Assembly (NCBI GenBank): GCA_039197065.1
Contig: JBCCUL010000002.1
Coordinates: 186,001-250,000 of the forward strand
From: JANQPX01 sp039197065
Lineage (GTDB): Bacteria; Pseudomonadota; Alphaproteobacteria; Geminicoccales; Geminicoccaceae
Length of the DNA stretch: 64,000 nt
Direction of reading: 5' to 3'
Positions 7,992 through 17,323 of the stretch are shown here, piece after piece. Positions within the stretch are counted from its first letter, which is position 1, and every line of letters starts with the position of its first letter. The translations under genes were made by a program, and so were the position numbers. The notes beneath the pieces are model-generated. The model saw only the letters and a program-made list of their open reading frames with translations. It was not told where the DNA came from and did not search any database.

Positions 7992-9398
7992 GTGAGTGGA
8001 TCGAACGTGCTGACCGCTGTACGGAAGCAAGGGATATCATGCGACCTTCTGATCCCGGCCGTCGTAGCGCTTGAGGCCTTCATGGTCCTTCTTGCCGGCG
8101 TATTGAGTGCGGAGATGGCCACCGACGACATGATCACTCCCTTCGCCAGGGATGTTGTGTTTTTGGGGGCGCTTCTCGGCACGGTTTTGCTGATTGCCTG
8201 TCTGAAGAGTGCGGATGCTTATACGCCTAAGTCGCTGGCCATGCCCAGGCGTTGGCCTATTCGCGTCTTGTGCATCGGCGCCGGCGCTTGTCTGATAACC
8301 GGTTTCTTCTTGACGACGCTCAGCGTTGGCCCGCATTGGTCATGGGCGCTGATTTGGTCGCTTTACACGGTCCTCATGCTCGTTTTGAGCAGGATGGTCC
8401 TGGTGCCGTTCCTGAAATCATGGATGCCGTCCGAAGGGTTTCACCGGCTGGTCGCAGTGGTGGGCACCGAAAACGAGATTGACCACGATCTTGACAGTCT
8501 TGATCGCGATCTTTCGGAGCGCTTCGATCGAAACTGCACATGTCGGATCTACGCCCGGCCTGAAGACATTCAGAGTCCCGAGGGTGAACAGTGGATCGCG
8601 CAGCTTCATGCCGACGGGGTCGAAGAGGTCGTCATACTGCCCTCGCTTCACGACAATCGAAAATGGATCCATGACGCTGTCCGGTCTCTGGAAATGTTCC
8701 CGGTTCGGGTGAGCTTGGCGATACCGAGACCCGCCCTTGATTCGAACCAGCCCGGATATGTGTATGCCGCGCTTATCGATCAGCCGCTGAGCGCCGCGGA
8801 ACAAGCGGTGAAGCGTATGTTCGACGCATCGATTTCATTTCTGCTGCTGATCTTCCTTGCTCCCTTGATGCTGCTTACGGCAGCCTTGATCAAGCTGGAA
8901 AGTTCCGGTCCCATTTTTTTCAAGCAGCAGCGTTATGGGTTCGGCAAGAAGATCATCGATGTCTATAAATTCCGGTCGATGTATCACGAGATGAGCGATC
9001 AGATGGCGGATCGGCTGACAGAGCGTGACGATCCGCGGGTGACGCGCGTCGGCGCCTTCATCAGGCGGTTCAGCATCGATGAGCTGCCGCAGTTGATCAA
9101 CGTTCTGCGCGGCGAAATGTCGATGGTCGGACCCCGTCCCAACCCATTGAATGCGAAGGCCGGTGGTGAGCTTTACGACCGCGTCGTCGACAACTTCTAT
9201 ACGCGCTATCGTGTTCTGCCAGGCATTACGGGCTGGGCTCAGATCAACGGTCTGCGCGGGAATACCGACACCAAGGAAAAACTGGTGCGCCGTGTCGAAT
9301 ATGACCTCTTCTATATCCGGCATTGGTCATTCTGGCTCGATCTGAAGATCGTTCTGCTGACACCGCTTGCCAGCCTCGAGGGCGAGAATGCCTTTTAG
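7992..9398 (+). CDS. Polyprenyl-phosphate sugar phosphotransferase (PHPT)
   Basis: Probably starts exopolysaccharide repeat-unit synthesis by moving a sugar-1-phosphate onto undecaprenyl phosphate at the inner membrane. Of 468 aa, the N-terminal half has four hydrophobic segments (about 18-130) and a CoA-binding-like/soluble region. The C-terminal 190 aa is a bacterial sugar transferase domain: KRMFDASISFLLL anchor helix, FKQQRYGFGKKI, YKFRSM, RRFSIDELPQLINVL, GPRPNP and GITGWAQINGLRG. The start is GTG at 7992 (an in-frame GTG at 8007 is an alternative). WcaJ/ExoY/PssZ-type; the sugar cannot be told. First gene of the cluster. Confidence 0.9.
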   Translation: MSGSNVLTAVRKQGISCDLLIPAVVALEAFMVLLAGVLSAEMATDDMITPFARDVVFLGALLGTVLLIACLKSADAYTPKSLAMPRRWPIRVLCIGAGACLITGFFLTTLSVGPHWSWALIWSLYTVLMLVLSRMVLVPFLKSWMPSEGFHRLVAVVGTENEIDHDLDSLDRDLSERFDRNCTCRIYARPEDIQSPEGEQWIAQLHADGVEEVVILPSLHDNRKWIHDAVRSLEMFPVRVSLAIPRPALDSNQPGYVYAALIDQPLSAAEQAVKRMFDASISFLLLIFLAPLMLLTAALIKLESSGPIFFKQQRYGFGKKIIDVYKFRSMYHEMSDQMADRLTERDDPRVTRVGAFIRRFSIDELPQLINVLRGEMSMVGPRPNPLNAKAGGELYDRVVDNFYTRYRVLPGITGWAQINGLRGNTDTKEKLVRRVEYDLFYIRHWSFWLDLKIVLLTPLASLEGENAF

Positions 9399-9415
9399 TT
9401 TCCTTCAGGTACGTC

Positions 9416-9451
9416 TTGGCCGCGCCAACCGCTTTGGCCACGCCAACCGCT
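9416..9451 (+). repeat. Tandem 18-bp hairpin repeat
   Basis: Two 18-bp units (9416-9433, 9434-9451) differ at one base. Each contains an inverted repeat with a 3-nt loop, TTGGC-CGC-GCCAA then TTGGC-CAC-GCCAA, followed by CCGCT. They lie 17 bp after the stop of the sugar phosphotransferase and before the next glycosyltransferase. The geometry (5-bp stem, 3-nt loop, 3' end of a gene) resembles the stop-anchored repeat, but the spacer differs. Confidence 0.6.
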
Positions 9452-9498
9452 CTGCGGGCCAGATGCCTTCGTTTCAACCCTGATTGCATTCGATCGCC

Positions 9499-10695
9499 AT
9501 GACCATCTCGAGTTCGGCACTTCTTCTATTCGGCATGGCCTTTGCCTGCCTTTTCATCGCTGCCTTTCCCTTCGGTCCTTACCAAGTCACCCTGCTGATC
9601 GCCCGCAGGCTGGGGTTTGTCAGGCCATTGGGCGGGAATGAAGCGGCCTCAGCGGACGACCTGCGTTTTGCGATATGCCTTTGCGCCTATAATGAGGAAG
9701 CCGTCATTCGGCAGAAGATCGAGAACATGCTGGCGCTCAGAGAAGCTGCCGGCGAGCTCGATATTCTCATCTATGTCGATGCTGCGAGCGACCGTACGGC
9801 GGAGATCGTTGCGTCTTATGAGCCGAAGGTCAAACTGGTCGCTTCGAAGGAGCGTCACGGCAAGCCCTGGGGCATGAACAGGCTGGTCGGCTTGACCGAT
9901 GCCGACATCGTCCTGTTCACCGATGCCAATGTGATGGTCGATGAGGCGGCGATCGCCAACCTTCGCCGCTATTTCGCCGATCCGGAGATCGGTTGCGTCA
10001 CCAGCCATCTCCACTACACCAATCCCGACGACACGGCGACGTCGGAAGTGGGGTCCTTCTACTGGCGTTTGGATGAATGGACCAAAGGCTTGGAGACGGA
10101 GACGGGATCGGCGATGGGCGCTGACGGTTCCTTGTTCGCGATTCGCAGAAAGCTTCATCGACCGACGCCGGACCATCTGATCGATGATCTCTTCGTTTCG
10201 ATGAGCACCCTTTGCATGGGATACCGGCTTATCCGCGGCGCCGATGTCAACGCCTACGAGTCGCACACCACGATTGCGCATGATGAGTTCAAGCGTAAAG
10301 TCCGGATCGCCTGCCAGTGCATGGGCGTTCATCGTGCTCTTTGGCCAGAGCTCAAAACCCTGTCCTTCTGGAACCTCTATAAATATGTCGGCCACCGCCT
10401 GATCCGCTGGGTCGGCGGCTATTTCCTTCTTGCCGCTGCAGTTCTCTTTTTCTGGGCATTTTGGTTGAGCCTTGGCTTCTGGATGACACTTGGCATAACC
10501 GCTGCCCTGTTCATCGCTTTGCTGTTGGGATGGTTCGCCAAGGTCAGGGTGGTTGAGCAGGTCAACAACATTCTCCTGGCCTTCGCCGGCAACACCTTGG
10601 GAGTCTGGCGCGCTTATTGGGGCAAACCTGTCGTGACCTGGGATCTTGCCGGATCGGCCAGGAACGACATGCCAAGTGACCAACCGAGCCGCTGA
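9499..10695 (+). CDS. Membrane glycosyltransferase, family 2
   Basis: Adds a sugar to the growing lipid-linked repeat unit. 398 aa from ATG 9499 (TTG at 9484 is an in-frame alternative). It starts with a membrane helix (about 5-25). A GT-A domain follows with CAYNEEAVI, DAASDRT, the DxD-like FTDANVMVD and MGADGSLFAIRR. The C-terminus carries two or three further membrane helices (about 300-355). The arrangement is that of ExoU/WcaA-like processive-looking enzymes, but specificity cannot be read. Downstream, the family 4 transferase begins after 15 bp, so co-expression is likely. Confidence 0.88.
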   Translation: MTISSSALLLFGMAFACLFIAAFPFGPYQVTLLIARRLGFVRPLGGNEAASADDLRFAICLCAYNEEAVIRQKIENMLALREAAGELDILIYVDAASDRTAEIVASYEPKVKLVASKERHGKPWGMNRLVGLTDADIVLFTDANVMVDEAAIANLRRYFADPEIGCVTSHLHYTNPDDTATSEVGSFYWRLDEWTKGLETETGSAMGADGSLFAIRRKLHRPTPDHLIDDLFVSMSTLCMGYRLIRGADVNAYESHTTIAHDEFKRKVRIACQCMGVHRALWPELKTLSFWNLYKYVGHRLIRWVGGYFLLAAAVLFFWAFWLSLGFWMTLGITAALFIALLLGWFAKVRVVEQVNNILLAFAGNTLGVWRAYWGKPVVTWDLAGSARNDMPSDQPSR

Positions 10696-10710
10696 CATGC
10701 AGGGTGTGCG

Positions 10711-11886
10711 ATGAAAGTTGCGATTATCGATCCCTGGTGTTTCACGCCACCTTACAATCACGAATTGTGCAAGGGGTTGGCGGCAATCGGCCATGAGGTG
10801 ACACTGATCGGTCAGGATCAGGGTGACGGGATTGGCAGCGGGGATGGTCCATCGCCTGGCTTCGCGACCCTCGGTCTTTTTCAGGCGCCGGCCTCATGGC
10901 TGCCGCGCGTCCTGGGCCTGACGGTCAAAGGCTTTCGTCATGTTCAGGGGCTCCTAAGGACCCTTGCGGTCCTTCACCGATGGCAACCGGACATCATTCA
11001 CGTTCAATGGGTGCCCTTACCGATTATCGATGCGCTTTTCTTGCCATTGATGCGACGCATCGCGCCCCTGGTTCTCACGGTTCACGATAGCAATCCCTAT
11101 AATGGTGCAGGACCGCTGCTGCTGCGTCTTGGCACTATGCTGGCAAACCGTCGTTTCGACCGCTGGATCGTTCACAACGAGCTTTCAGAGCGTCATTTGA
11201 CGGCGCGTGGTCTGCCCGCAGATCGCCTGCATCGCGTCGCCCACGGTCTGCTGAGCCCGCCGGTCGAGACATCGGTGAACAGACGCGAGCGGAACGATGA
11301 TCGGGTCCGCTTTTTGCAGTTCGGCAAGCTGAAAGACTACAAGGGCGCCGATGTTCTGCTTGAGGCTCTTGGCCTGCTCAGCGCCGAGCAGCGCGAGCGA
11401 TGCGCCGTGTCGATCGTCGGTCGTCCTTATTTGGCGACGCAGCCCTTGTTCGACCTGATCGCAAAACACCGTCTTCAGACCGTCGTCGAGCTGAGGCTGG
11501 ATTTCGTGAGCGACGCGGAGATGGCAGATCTGTTTGACGATGCCGATGCCCTGGTTTTCCCTTATCGCGGCATCGATACCAGCGGCGTGCTCATGGCGGC
11601 GATCGCCCGGGGGATACCCGTGGTGGCGTCTGGAATCGGATGTTTCGTCGAGATGCTGGACGATGGCCGAGAGGGCAGGCTTGTTTCGCCGGATGATCCC
11701 TCAGCTCTCGCCGCAGCCCTGATCGATCTTATCGAGGATCCGGCCAAAATTGAGACGATGCGAGCCAATATGAAGGCGCTGCAGCAACGGATACCGAGCT
11801 GGCAATCCATTGCTCAGACGACCACGGATGTCTATGAGCTCGCGCAGGCTTCGCCAGCGACCAAACCGATCGGCTCCCACATATGA
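10711..11886 (+). CDS. Glycosyltransferase, family 4 (GT-B fold)
   Basis: Soluble GT-B type sugar transferase, 391 aa. The N-terminal acceptor domain begins KVAIIDPWCFTPPYNHELCKGL. The C-terminal nucleotide-sugar domain has FGKLKDYKGADVLLEAL, a DADALVFPYRGIDTSGVL segment and the family E-x7-E neighbourhood at GIPVVASGIGCFVEMLDDGREG. It sits in the exopolysaccharide cluster, 15 bp after the family 2 gene. Donor and acceptor are unknown. Confidence 0.87.
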   Translation: MKVAIIDPWCFTPPYNHELCKGLAAIGHEVTLIGQDQGDGIGSGDGPSPGFATLGLFQAPASWLPRVLGLTVKGFRHVQGLLRTLAVLHRWQPDIIHVQWVPLPIIDALFLPLMRRIAPLVLTVHDSNPYNGAGPLLLRLGTMLANRRFDRWIVHNELSERHLTARGLPADRLHRVAHGLLSPPVETSVNRRERNDDRVRFLQFGKLKDYKGADVLLEALGLLSAEQRERCAVSIVGRPYLATQPLFDLIAKHRLQTVVELRLDFVSDAEMADLFDDADALVFPYRGIDTSGVLMAAIARGIPVVASGIGCFVEMLDDGREGRLVSPDDPSALAAALIDLIEDPAKIETMRANMKALQQRIPSWQSIAQTTTDVYELAQASPATKPIGSHI

Positions 11887-12007
11887 CCGATCGGCAAGAA
11901 AATAGGCGTGGTGTCCATCAACGGTCACCTTACGCAGACAACAAATCCCTGCATTTTTTGCTCATCCCGCTTTCTTCGGTCTGAAGTTAGCTGAGAAAGG
12001 GAATAAG

Positions 12008-12949
12008 ATGACCGAGCGTCTTGAAAAGACCGTGATCGTCACGGCTGCTGACAGCGGCTATTTCGATCTTCTGAACGGCATGATCCAGTCAGTTCGACGT
12101 TTCGAAGGCTGGAGCCATGTCGCGATCGTGGTGTTCGATGTCGGCTTCACGCCCGAGCACCGTGCGGCGCTGGAGCGGGATGGCGTGCGGCTGATCGAAC
12201 CGGACTGGCATTTCGGCCTGTCTGACGAGACCGCGAAGAGCTATGAGCGTGCTGCTCTGGTTCGGTTCTTTATTCACGACTATCTGCCCGAATATGACTA
12301 TTCGCTCTGGCTCGACCCGGATCTCTGGCTCCAGGACAGTGGCGTGCTCGACAGAATGCTGGAAGGCGCCGACAAAACCGGCGCCGCCATCGCCCATGAG
12401 AGTGATCGGCTCTATCGATTCCAGGGTTGGCTCTGGGCCTGGAATTTGAAGCATAAAATCGCCGGATCGGGGTTGAAGAACGGACTGATCCTCATGGCGC
12501 GGCCTTCCTACAATCTCGGGCTCTACGGTCTGAAGGCCGATGCGCCGCATCTGCCGATCTGGCGGGAACGTTTCAAGAGAGCACTGGAGCGCACCGGGCG
12601 CGTGACGCCCTATGAGCAGTTTGCGTTCAATGAAGTCATTCACGTCGACAAGATCCCGACCGTCGAACTTTCTTCAAGCGACAACTGGATTTGTGATCGT
12701 CGGCCACCGGTCTGGGATGCGGATGCCGGCTTATTCTGTCGGCCTGAAGCGCCTTATGCTCCCTTGTCCGTTCTGCATCTGGCTGGTCCCGCCAAGAGCC
12801 GCAGCTACGAGATCGAGCAAAAGGGCGGCGGGGTGAAGACCATGAACCTTCGCTATACCGGATCCGTAGACGATGATCGAGTTGATCAGGCTTCGCAGGC
12901 AGTCGGATCATCTATGGCCGACCTGCCCTCAGCGAGACTGGCGAGCTGA
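12008..12949 (+). CDS. Probable glycosyltransferase (GT-A, family 8-like)
   Basis: A 313-aa soluble protein preceded by a good ribosome binding site (AAGGG, 8 bases before ATG). The start KTVIVTAADSGYFDLLNGMI and the segment YSLWLDPDLWLQD (about 98-110), which supplies a DxD-type metal site, are typical of GT-A enzymes related to family 8. Later conserved-looking blocks are YEQFAFNEVIH and SVLHLAGPAKS, the latter like the metal-binding HxxG of these enzymes. Its place between a GT4 gene and a flippase supports a role in the repeat unit. The exact family is not certain. Confidence 0.65.
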   Translation: MTERLEKTVIVTAADSGYFDLLNGMIQSVRRFEGWSHVAIVVFDVGFTPEHRAALERDGVRLIEPDWHFGLSDETAKSYERAALVRFFIHDYLPEYDYSLWLDPDLWLQDSGVLDRMLEGADKTGAAIAHESDRLYRFQGWLWAWNLKHKIAGSGLKNGLILMARPSYNLGLYGLKADAPHLPIWRERFKRALERTGRVTPYEQFAFNEVIHVDKIPTVELSSSDNWICDRRPPVWDADAGLFCRPEAPYAPLSVLHLAGPAKSRSYEIEQKGGGVKTMNLRYTGSVDDDRVDQASQAVGSSMADLPSARLAS

Positions 12950-13012
12950 CATGGTCAGGTTGGAGCCCGGCGGTCGAGCGCTCAGAATGAAGCGTCGGCC
13001 GGCCGGCAATGA

Positions 13013-14491
13013 GTGGCTCCGGCGTTAGCGAAGGTGTCGGGATCCACCCATGAGCGCGGGCAGATAGCAAAGGGCGCTGTCTGGCGCATCGTCGAAGTGA
13101 TGGGGGCCGAGGTCTTCGCCTTTGGCGCCTTCATCATTTCGGCAAGGCTGCTGCTACCGGCTGAGGTCGGCATCGTGGCGCAGGCAGCGCTCTTCATCCT
13201 GACCGCGCAGCTGGTCCTGCATCAGGGACTGGGTGAGGCGCTGATCCAGTCGGACGAGACCGGTCCGGCTCATTTTTCCTCGGCTTTCTGGCTCAATCTT
13301 GCGATCGGCGCAACGGCATGCCTCTTGTTGATCGCGGCTGCCGATTTCATCGGATATCTCTTGAGCGAGCCGGATCTGCCGTCGGTCTTGAAGGCTCTGG
13401 CGCCGACTTTGATCCTTTTTGCGGCGAGCGGCATCTACCAAGCCAAGCTTCGGCGCGAGCTGCTGCTGCGCGGCTTTGCCTTCGCATCGATATCAGCATC
13501 GCTGGCGGGCGGTCTGGTCGCCGTGACGCTTGCCTGGTCTGGTTACGGTGTCTGGAGCCTGGTCGCTCAGCAATGGACCTACGCCGCTGTCAGTCTCGCT
13601 GTGTTCGCTCTCTTCAGCGGCTGGCTGCCGACTCCGGCCATCGAATGGGATCACGTCCGGCGCCTTGGAGCTTTCGGTGGCCTGGCGACGATCTCGGCCT
13701 TTCTGCAATTCGCCATGCGCCGCCTCGATCTCCTGATCCTTGGCGTCTTTCTGCCCTCGGCACAGGTTGGCTTCTTTTCAGTCGCCAATCGACTGATGCT
13801 GTCGGCGGGCATGCTCACTTATTACTCCATCCAGCAGATCGGCCTGCCGGTACTCTCGAGACTGGCGCACAATCCAAAGATGCATCTGGATGCGGTCAGC
13901 CGGACCCTACGCTTGGTGAGCCTCTTGTGTCTCCCGATCCTTGTCGGCCTGGCCCTTGTGGCCGACATCATGATCCCGCTCGCTTTGGGAGAGAAATGGC
14001 TGGGCAGTGTCAGACCGTTTCAAGCCTTGAGCGCCTTCGGCGTCTTTTTTGCCCTGTCCCTGATATCGGGGCAAATTCTTCTTTCCGCCGGACATGCCGT
14101 TCTTTTCGTCTGGCTGGCTGTCGTCAATGTCGTCATGTTTCTGACGGCTGTAACGCTGGCGGCGCCTTACGGGCTGATGGAAGCTGCCATCGCCGGTGGC
14201 ATAGCGAATATGCTTGCAGTGCCGGTTTATGCGTTTGCGCTGAAGCGAACATTCGGGCTCGACCTGGTGAGCTGCGCCCTCGACCAATGGCCCATCTGGA
14301 CGGCGACAGGCATGATGGTGACCGTCGTTCTTGTCTGGTCCCACCTTGTGAGTGGCGCGATCAGCCCATTCGTGGAGCTTCTCGGGCGTATCATCGCAGG
14401 CGGTGGAACGTTTATCGTTGTGATGTTGCTGCTATCTTATGAGGACGTTAAGGAAATCTGTGATAGTTTCGCGGAGATGTTGCACAGTTAG
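13013..14491 (+). CDS. Polysaccharide flippase, MOP superfamily (Wzx-like)
   Basis: Integral membrane protein of 492 aa with about 12-14 predicted hydrophobic helices, of the Polysacc_synt_3/Wzx type, which moves lipid-linked repeat units across the inner membrane. N-terminal features such as GAVWRIVEVMGAEVFAFGAFIISARLL and GLGEALIQ are typical of the family (compare WzxC/AmsL). The start is GTG at 13013, 63 bp after the previous gene. It is the only transporter in the cluster; no Wzy polymerase is seen next to it. Confidence 0.85.
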   Translation: MAPALAKVSGSTHERGQIAKGAVWRIVEVMGAEVFAFGAFIISARLLLPAEVGIVAQAALFILTAQLVLHQGLGEALIQSDETGPAHFSSAFWLNLAIGATACLLLIAAADFIGYLLSEPDLPSVLKALAPTLILFAASGIYQAKLRRELLLRGFAFASISASLAGGLVAVTLAWSGYGVWSLVAQQWTYAAVSLAVFALFSGWLPTPAIEWDHVRRLGAFGGLATISAFLQFAMRRLDLLILGVFLPSAQVGFFSVANRLMLSAGMLTYYSIQQIGLPVLSRLAHNPKMHLDAVSRTLRLVSLLCLPILVGLALVADIMIPLALGEKWLGSVRPFQALSAFGVFFALSLISGQILLSAGHAVLFVWLAVVNVVMFLTAVTLAAPYGLMEAAIAGGIANMLAVPVYAFALKRTFGLDLVSCALDQWPIWTATGMMVTVVLVWSHLVSGAISPFVELLGRIIAGGGTFIVVMLLLSYEDVKEICDSFAEMLHS

Positions 14492-14667
14492 GGCAAATTT
14501 CGGCTAATGATCTATGATAACCTTCATTTGTCGGCCAGCCGACGCGCAGCCCCTGTTCAGCAGGCCAAGAAACGCTACGTTATCGTTACTCCCGGTCGCC
14601 ACGAGGCGGCCCGGCCCTCTGGCTCTTTCACTTTGATGCCAACTGGCTTCCGGATATTGGTGCACGT

Positions 14668-16911
14668 ATGACCGATCTGACCCATTCAAACTTTGGTGGA
14701 GGACCTGGAGCGCCATCACGCCCGTTTATCGGCCAGCTGCCTGGACGATCGCAGCCGGCTGCAGGCGTGACATCGCAGGAATTGCTGGACGGCCTGCTCA
14801 GGCGCAAGGGTTTTATCCTCCTGGCGATGATCGTGGGCGGTCTGATCGCCTATCAGGTCGCGAAGGCGCTGCCGCCCTGGTATACGGCGAGCGGTCTCCT
14901 GGTGGTCGATACGCAGAGGTCCAACATCCCAGAGCTTGAAACGCTGACGTCGAACAGAACCGTGGAACCATGGGGGGGACGCAGCGAAGCGCGGGTGCTG
15001 ACATCGCAGCAGATGGTCGACCTGCTGGTGAAGGATATGGATCTGGTCCGGGATCCGGAGTTCAACGCGACACTCCGTCCGGCGGGGCTCAGCGCCTTGG
15101 CCGACGCCGCTTGGATTCCGGCGCCCGTTGGCCGCTGGCTGGCGCAGTTCAGCGAGCCGGCCGAGCCACGCTTCGATCGTGAGATCGAACGGGAGATCGT
15201 ACGTGACATCGGCGAGTCGCTGAACGCGTTTAGCGAGGAGCGAAGCTACGCCATCGAGTTGGAGTTCAGCGGTCGCGATCCGGAAAAAAGCGCGCGTATC
15301 GTGAACACGCTGATGGACCTCTATATCGGGCGCCAGGTCGAGGAGAAGCGGGCGGCGACCCAGCAATCGAGCGAAGGTCTTAAGGCCAAGTTGGAGGAAC
15401 TCAAGGACGAGCTCACCATCGCGCAAGCCAAGGTGCGCGAAGAAGAAGGCAATGCGAGCCTGCTCAATACGCCCGAAGGCACGATCGTTTCGCGTGATCT
15501 CGCTGATCTGGTCAGCCAGCGTCGTACGCTGCGCGCGCAGCGCGACCAGCTGGCTGCCGATCTCGGCCAGTTGGTGGGGGCGATTGCCGGGGGAGCGCTC
15601 ACCGCGCTCGATGCGCGTCTGGTAACGCCGAGGCTTGAGGGCTTATGGCAGGATGAGGCGGCCATACGCCGGCGCCTGTCGGAAGCATCGATCGATCTTG
15701 GCGAGCGCCATCCCAGACGCATTGCGCTGCAGCAGGAACTGCAGAGCCTACAAGATCAGATCCAGGCCGAGGCCAATGGCATCGCGAAGAGTCTCGAGCA
15801 GCGCATCGCAAGTCTCGACAATCAGGATCGTCAGCTCCGCGTCCAGATCGAAGCAGGGCAGGGCAACGCGGCGGAGGTCGCAAAGGAACGAAGCCGTCTC
15901 GCTCAGCTTCAGGATGAAGTTGCCGTCAAGCAGGATCTGTACACGCGCTACCGCGGTTTCTACGAGCAGACCTTATCGACTCTCACCAATATCGACATGC
16001 GTGGGGCTGACGTACGGGTCGCCTCCGTGGCCGTGCCGCCGATAAAGCCTGCCAGTCCCGGCGCCGGACTCCTGACCGTGGTCGGGATGTTTGCAGGCTT
16101 TCTCCTCTCTGCCGGCTCGATTGTCGGGCGGCGCTATCTGAGCTCGGGCGTGGAGACGCTGGATCAGCTCTCGCAGATCACCGGTCTGCCCGGCATCGGC
16201 GCCATTCCCTCGGTGGCGAGCTGGATGAAGCCGAAGCAAAATCTTGCGAGCTATGTCGCCGATTACCCGAATAGCGGCATTACCGAGACCTTGCGCGGCA
16301 TTCTGCTGCGCCTCAATCTGAGCGCCGTCGAGGATCCCAAGAAAGTCATTCTGGTAACCTCGTCCGAGCCCGCCGAAGGCAAGACCAGCTTTTGCATCGC
16401 GCTCGGGCGCACCGCAGCGCAGGATGGTCTTCGCTGTCTCGTGGTCGACTGCGACTTCAGGCGGCCGTCTTTTCCCGCCCAGACCCAGCTGCATCCCGAT
16501 GCCAGCCTCAATGACTTCCTGAGCGGTTCGCTGGACTGGGGGCAGGATGCGGTGGTCAAGGATCCCGTATCGGGCATGGACATGCTGATGTCCAAAGCGA
16601 CCCATTCCGAGATGCGCGAGTTCGTCTCCTCGACCAGGCTGCGCGTGTTGATCGCTGAAGCGCGCGAGCACTATGACCTGGTGATCGTCGACTCGCCGCC
16701 TGTGCTGCGCGTGCCTGACGCCATCAACCTCGCCGATACCAGCGACGCCATCGTCTTCCTGGCCGCCTGGCGGGTGACGCGCGCCAAGATGATCCAGGAA
16801 GCGCTAAAGCGCATCTCGGTCGCCGGCCGGCCGATCGCCGGTGTCGTGCTCTCCCGGGTGCGGGGCAGCGTCCCTGAAGAATATGTCTATGGCGGCTATC
16901 CCAGCCGCTGA
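14668..16911 (+). CDS. Polysaccharide co-polymerase with tyrosine-kinase domain (Wzc-like)
   Basis: Controls polysaccharide chain length and assembly at the inner membrane. Of 747 aa, residues about 30-500 are a Wzz-type region: membrane helix near 50-70, long periplasmic coiled coil (about 230-440), second helix near 465-485. The C-terminal 230 aa is a BY-kinase domain with Walker A SSEPAEGKTSF (about 567-577), Walker A' VVDCDFRRPS and Walker B VIVDSPPV. The tail has only three Tyr (EEYVYGGYPSR), fewer than in Escherichia coli Wzc. It is preceded by 176 bp and may have its own promoter. Confidence 0.92.
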   Translation: MTDLTHSNFGGGPGAPSRPFIGQLPGRSQPAAGVTSQELLDGLLRRKGFILLAMIVGGLIAYQVAKALPPWYTASGLLVVDTQRSNIPELETLTSNRTVEPWGGRSEARVLTSQQMVDLLVKDMDLVRDPEFNATLRPAGLSALADAAWIPAPVGRWLAQFSEPAEPRFDREIEREIVRDIGESLNAFSEERSYAIELEFSGRDPEKSARIVNTLMDLYIGRQVEEKRAATQQSSEGLKAKLEELKDELTIAQAKVREEEGNASLLNTPEGTIVSRDLADLVSQRRTLRAQRDQLAADLGQLVGAIAGGALTALDARLVTPRLEGLWQDEAAIRRRLSEASIDLGERHPRRIALQQELQSLQDQIQAEANGIAKSLEQRIASLDNQDRQLRVQIEAGQGNAAEVAKERSRLAQLQDEVAVKQDLYTRYRGFYEQTLSTLTNIDMRGADVRVASVAVPPIKPASPGAGLLTVVGMFAGFLLSAGSIVGRRYLSSGVETLDQLSQITGLPGIGAIPSVASWMKPKQNLASYVADYPNSGITETLRGILLRLNLSAVEDPKKVILVTSSEPAEGKTSFCIALGRTAAQDGLRCLVVDCDFRRPSFPAQTQLHPDASLNDFLSGSLDWGQDAVVKDPVSGMDMLMSKATHSEMREFVSSTRLRVLIAEAREHYDLVIVDSPPVLRVPDAINLADTSDAIVFLAAWRVTRAKMIQEALKRISVAGRPIAGVVLSRVRGSVPEEYVYGGYPSR

Positions 16912-17323
16912 CGGTCTTACGGTCACGGGCGCTCTGATTTGCTTTGCCGGGACAGGCTGAGCTTGGTTTTTCCGATGACCCGTTCGTTCCTCGTTATGAC
17001 AAGGCAAGGCGTAGGCGAACGCTATCGACGGTTGGCTCCGGAATGCCGCAGGCGAGGATCATCACAATTGACGTTGTTTCGGAAAGCGCCTCGCGCATCG
17101 ATCCAAGTAAAGCGGTAAGCGACGTCCTGAAAGATTGGTGCAAATAAAAAGATCGTGCAGGGACATTGGGTCATGCCTAAGTGTCGTTGCGTCTGAACAT
17201 CGATACAGTTCCTTGAGCAGAGACCATCAGCCGACGCCGGTTTTCCGATAGTCTGGTGGCCGCGCCTTGCTAAACTCCCGCCTGTCCGGCCATTCGCGAC
17301 CGGCAGCACTGATGGGTGATGGC
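16912..17323. other. Intergenic region, exopolysaccharide cluster to sdaA
   Basis: 412 bp without a convincing gene. Short frames on both strands lack homology I recognise and ribosome binding sites. No strong terminator hairpin was found after the Wzc-like gene. Confidence 0.4.
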
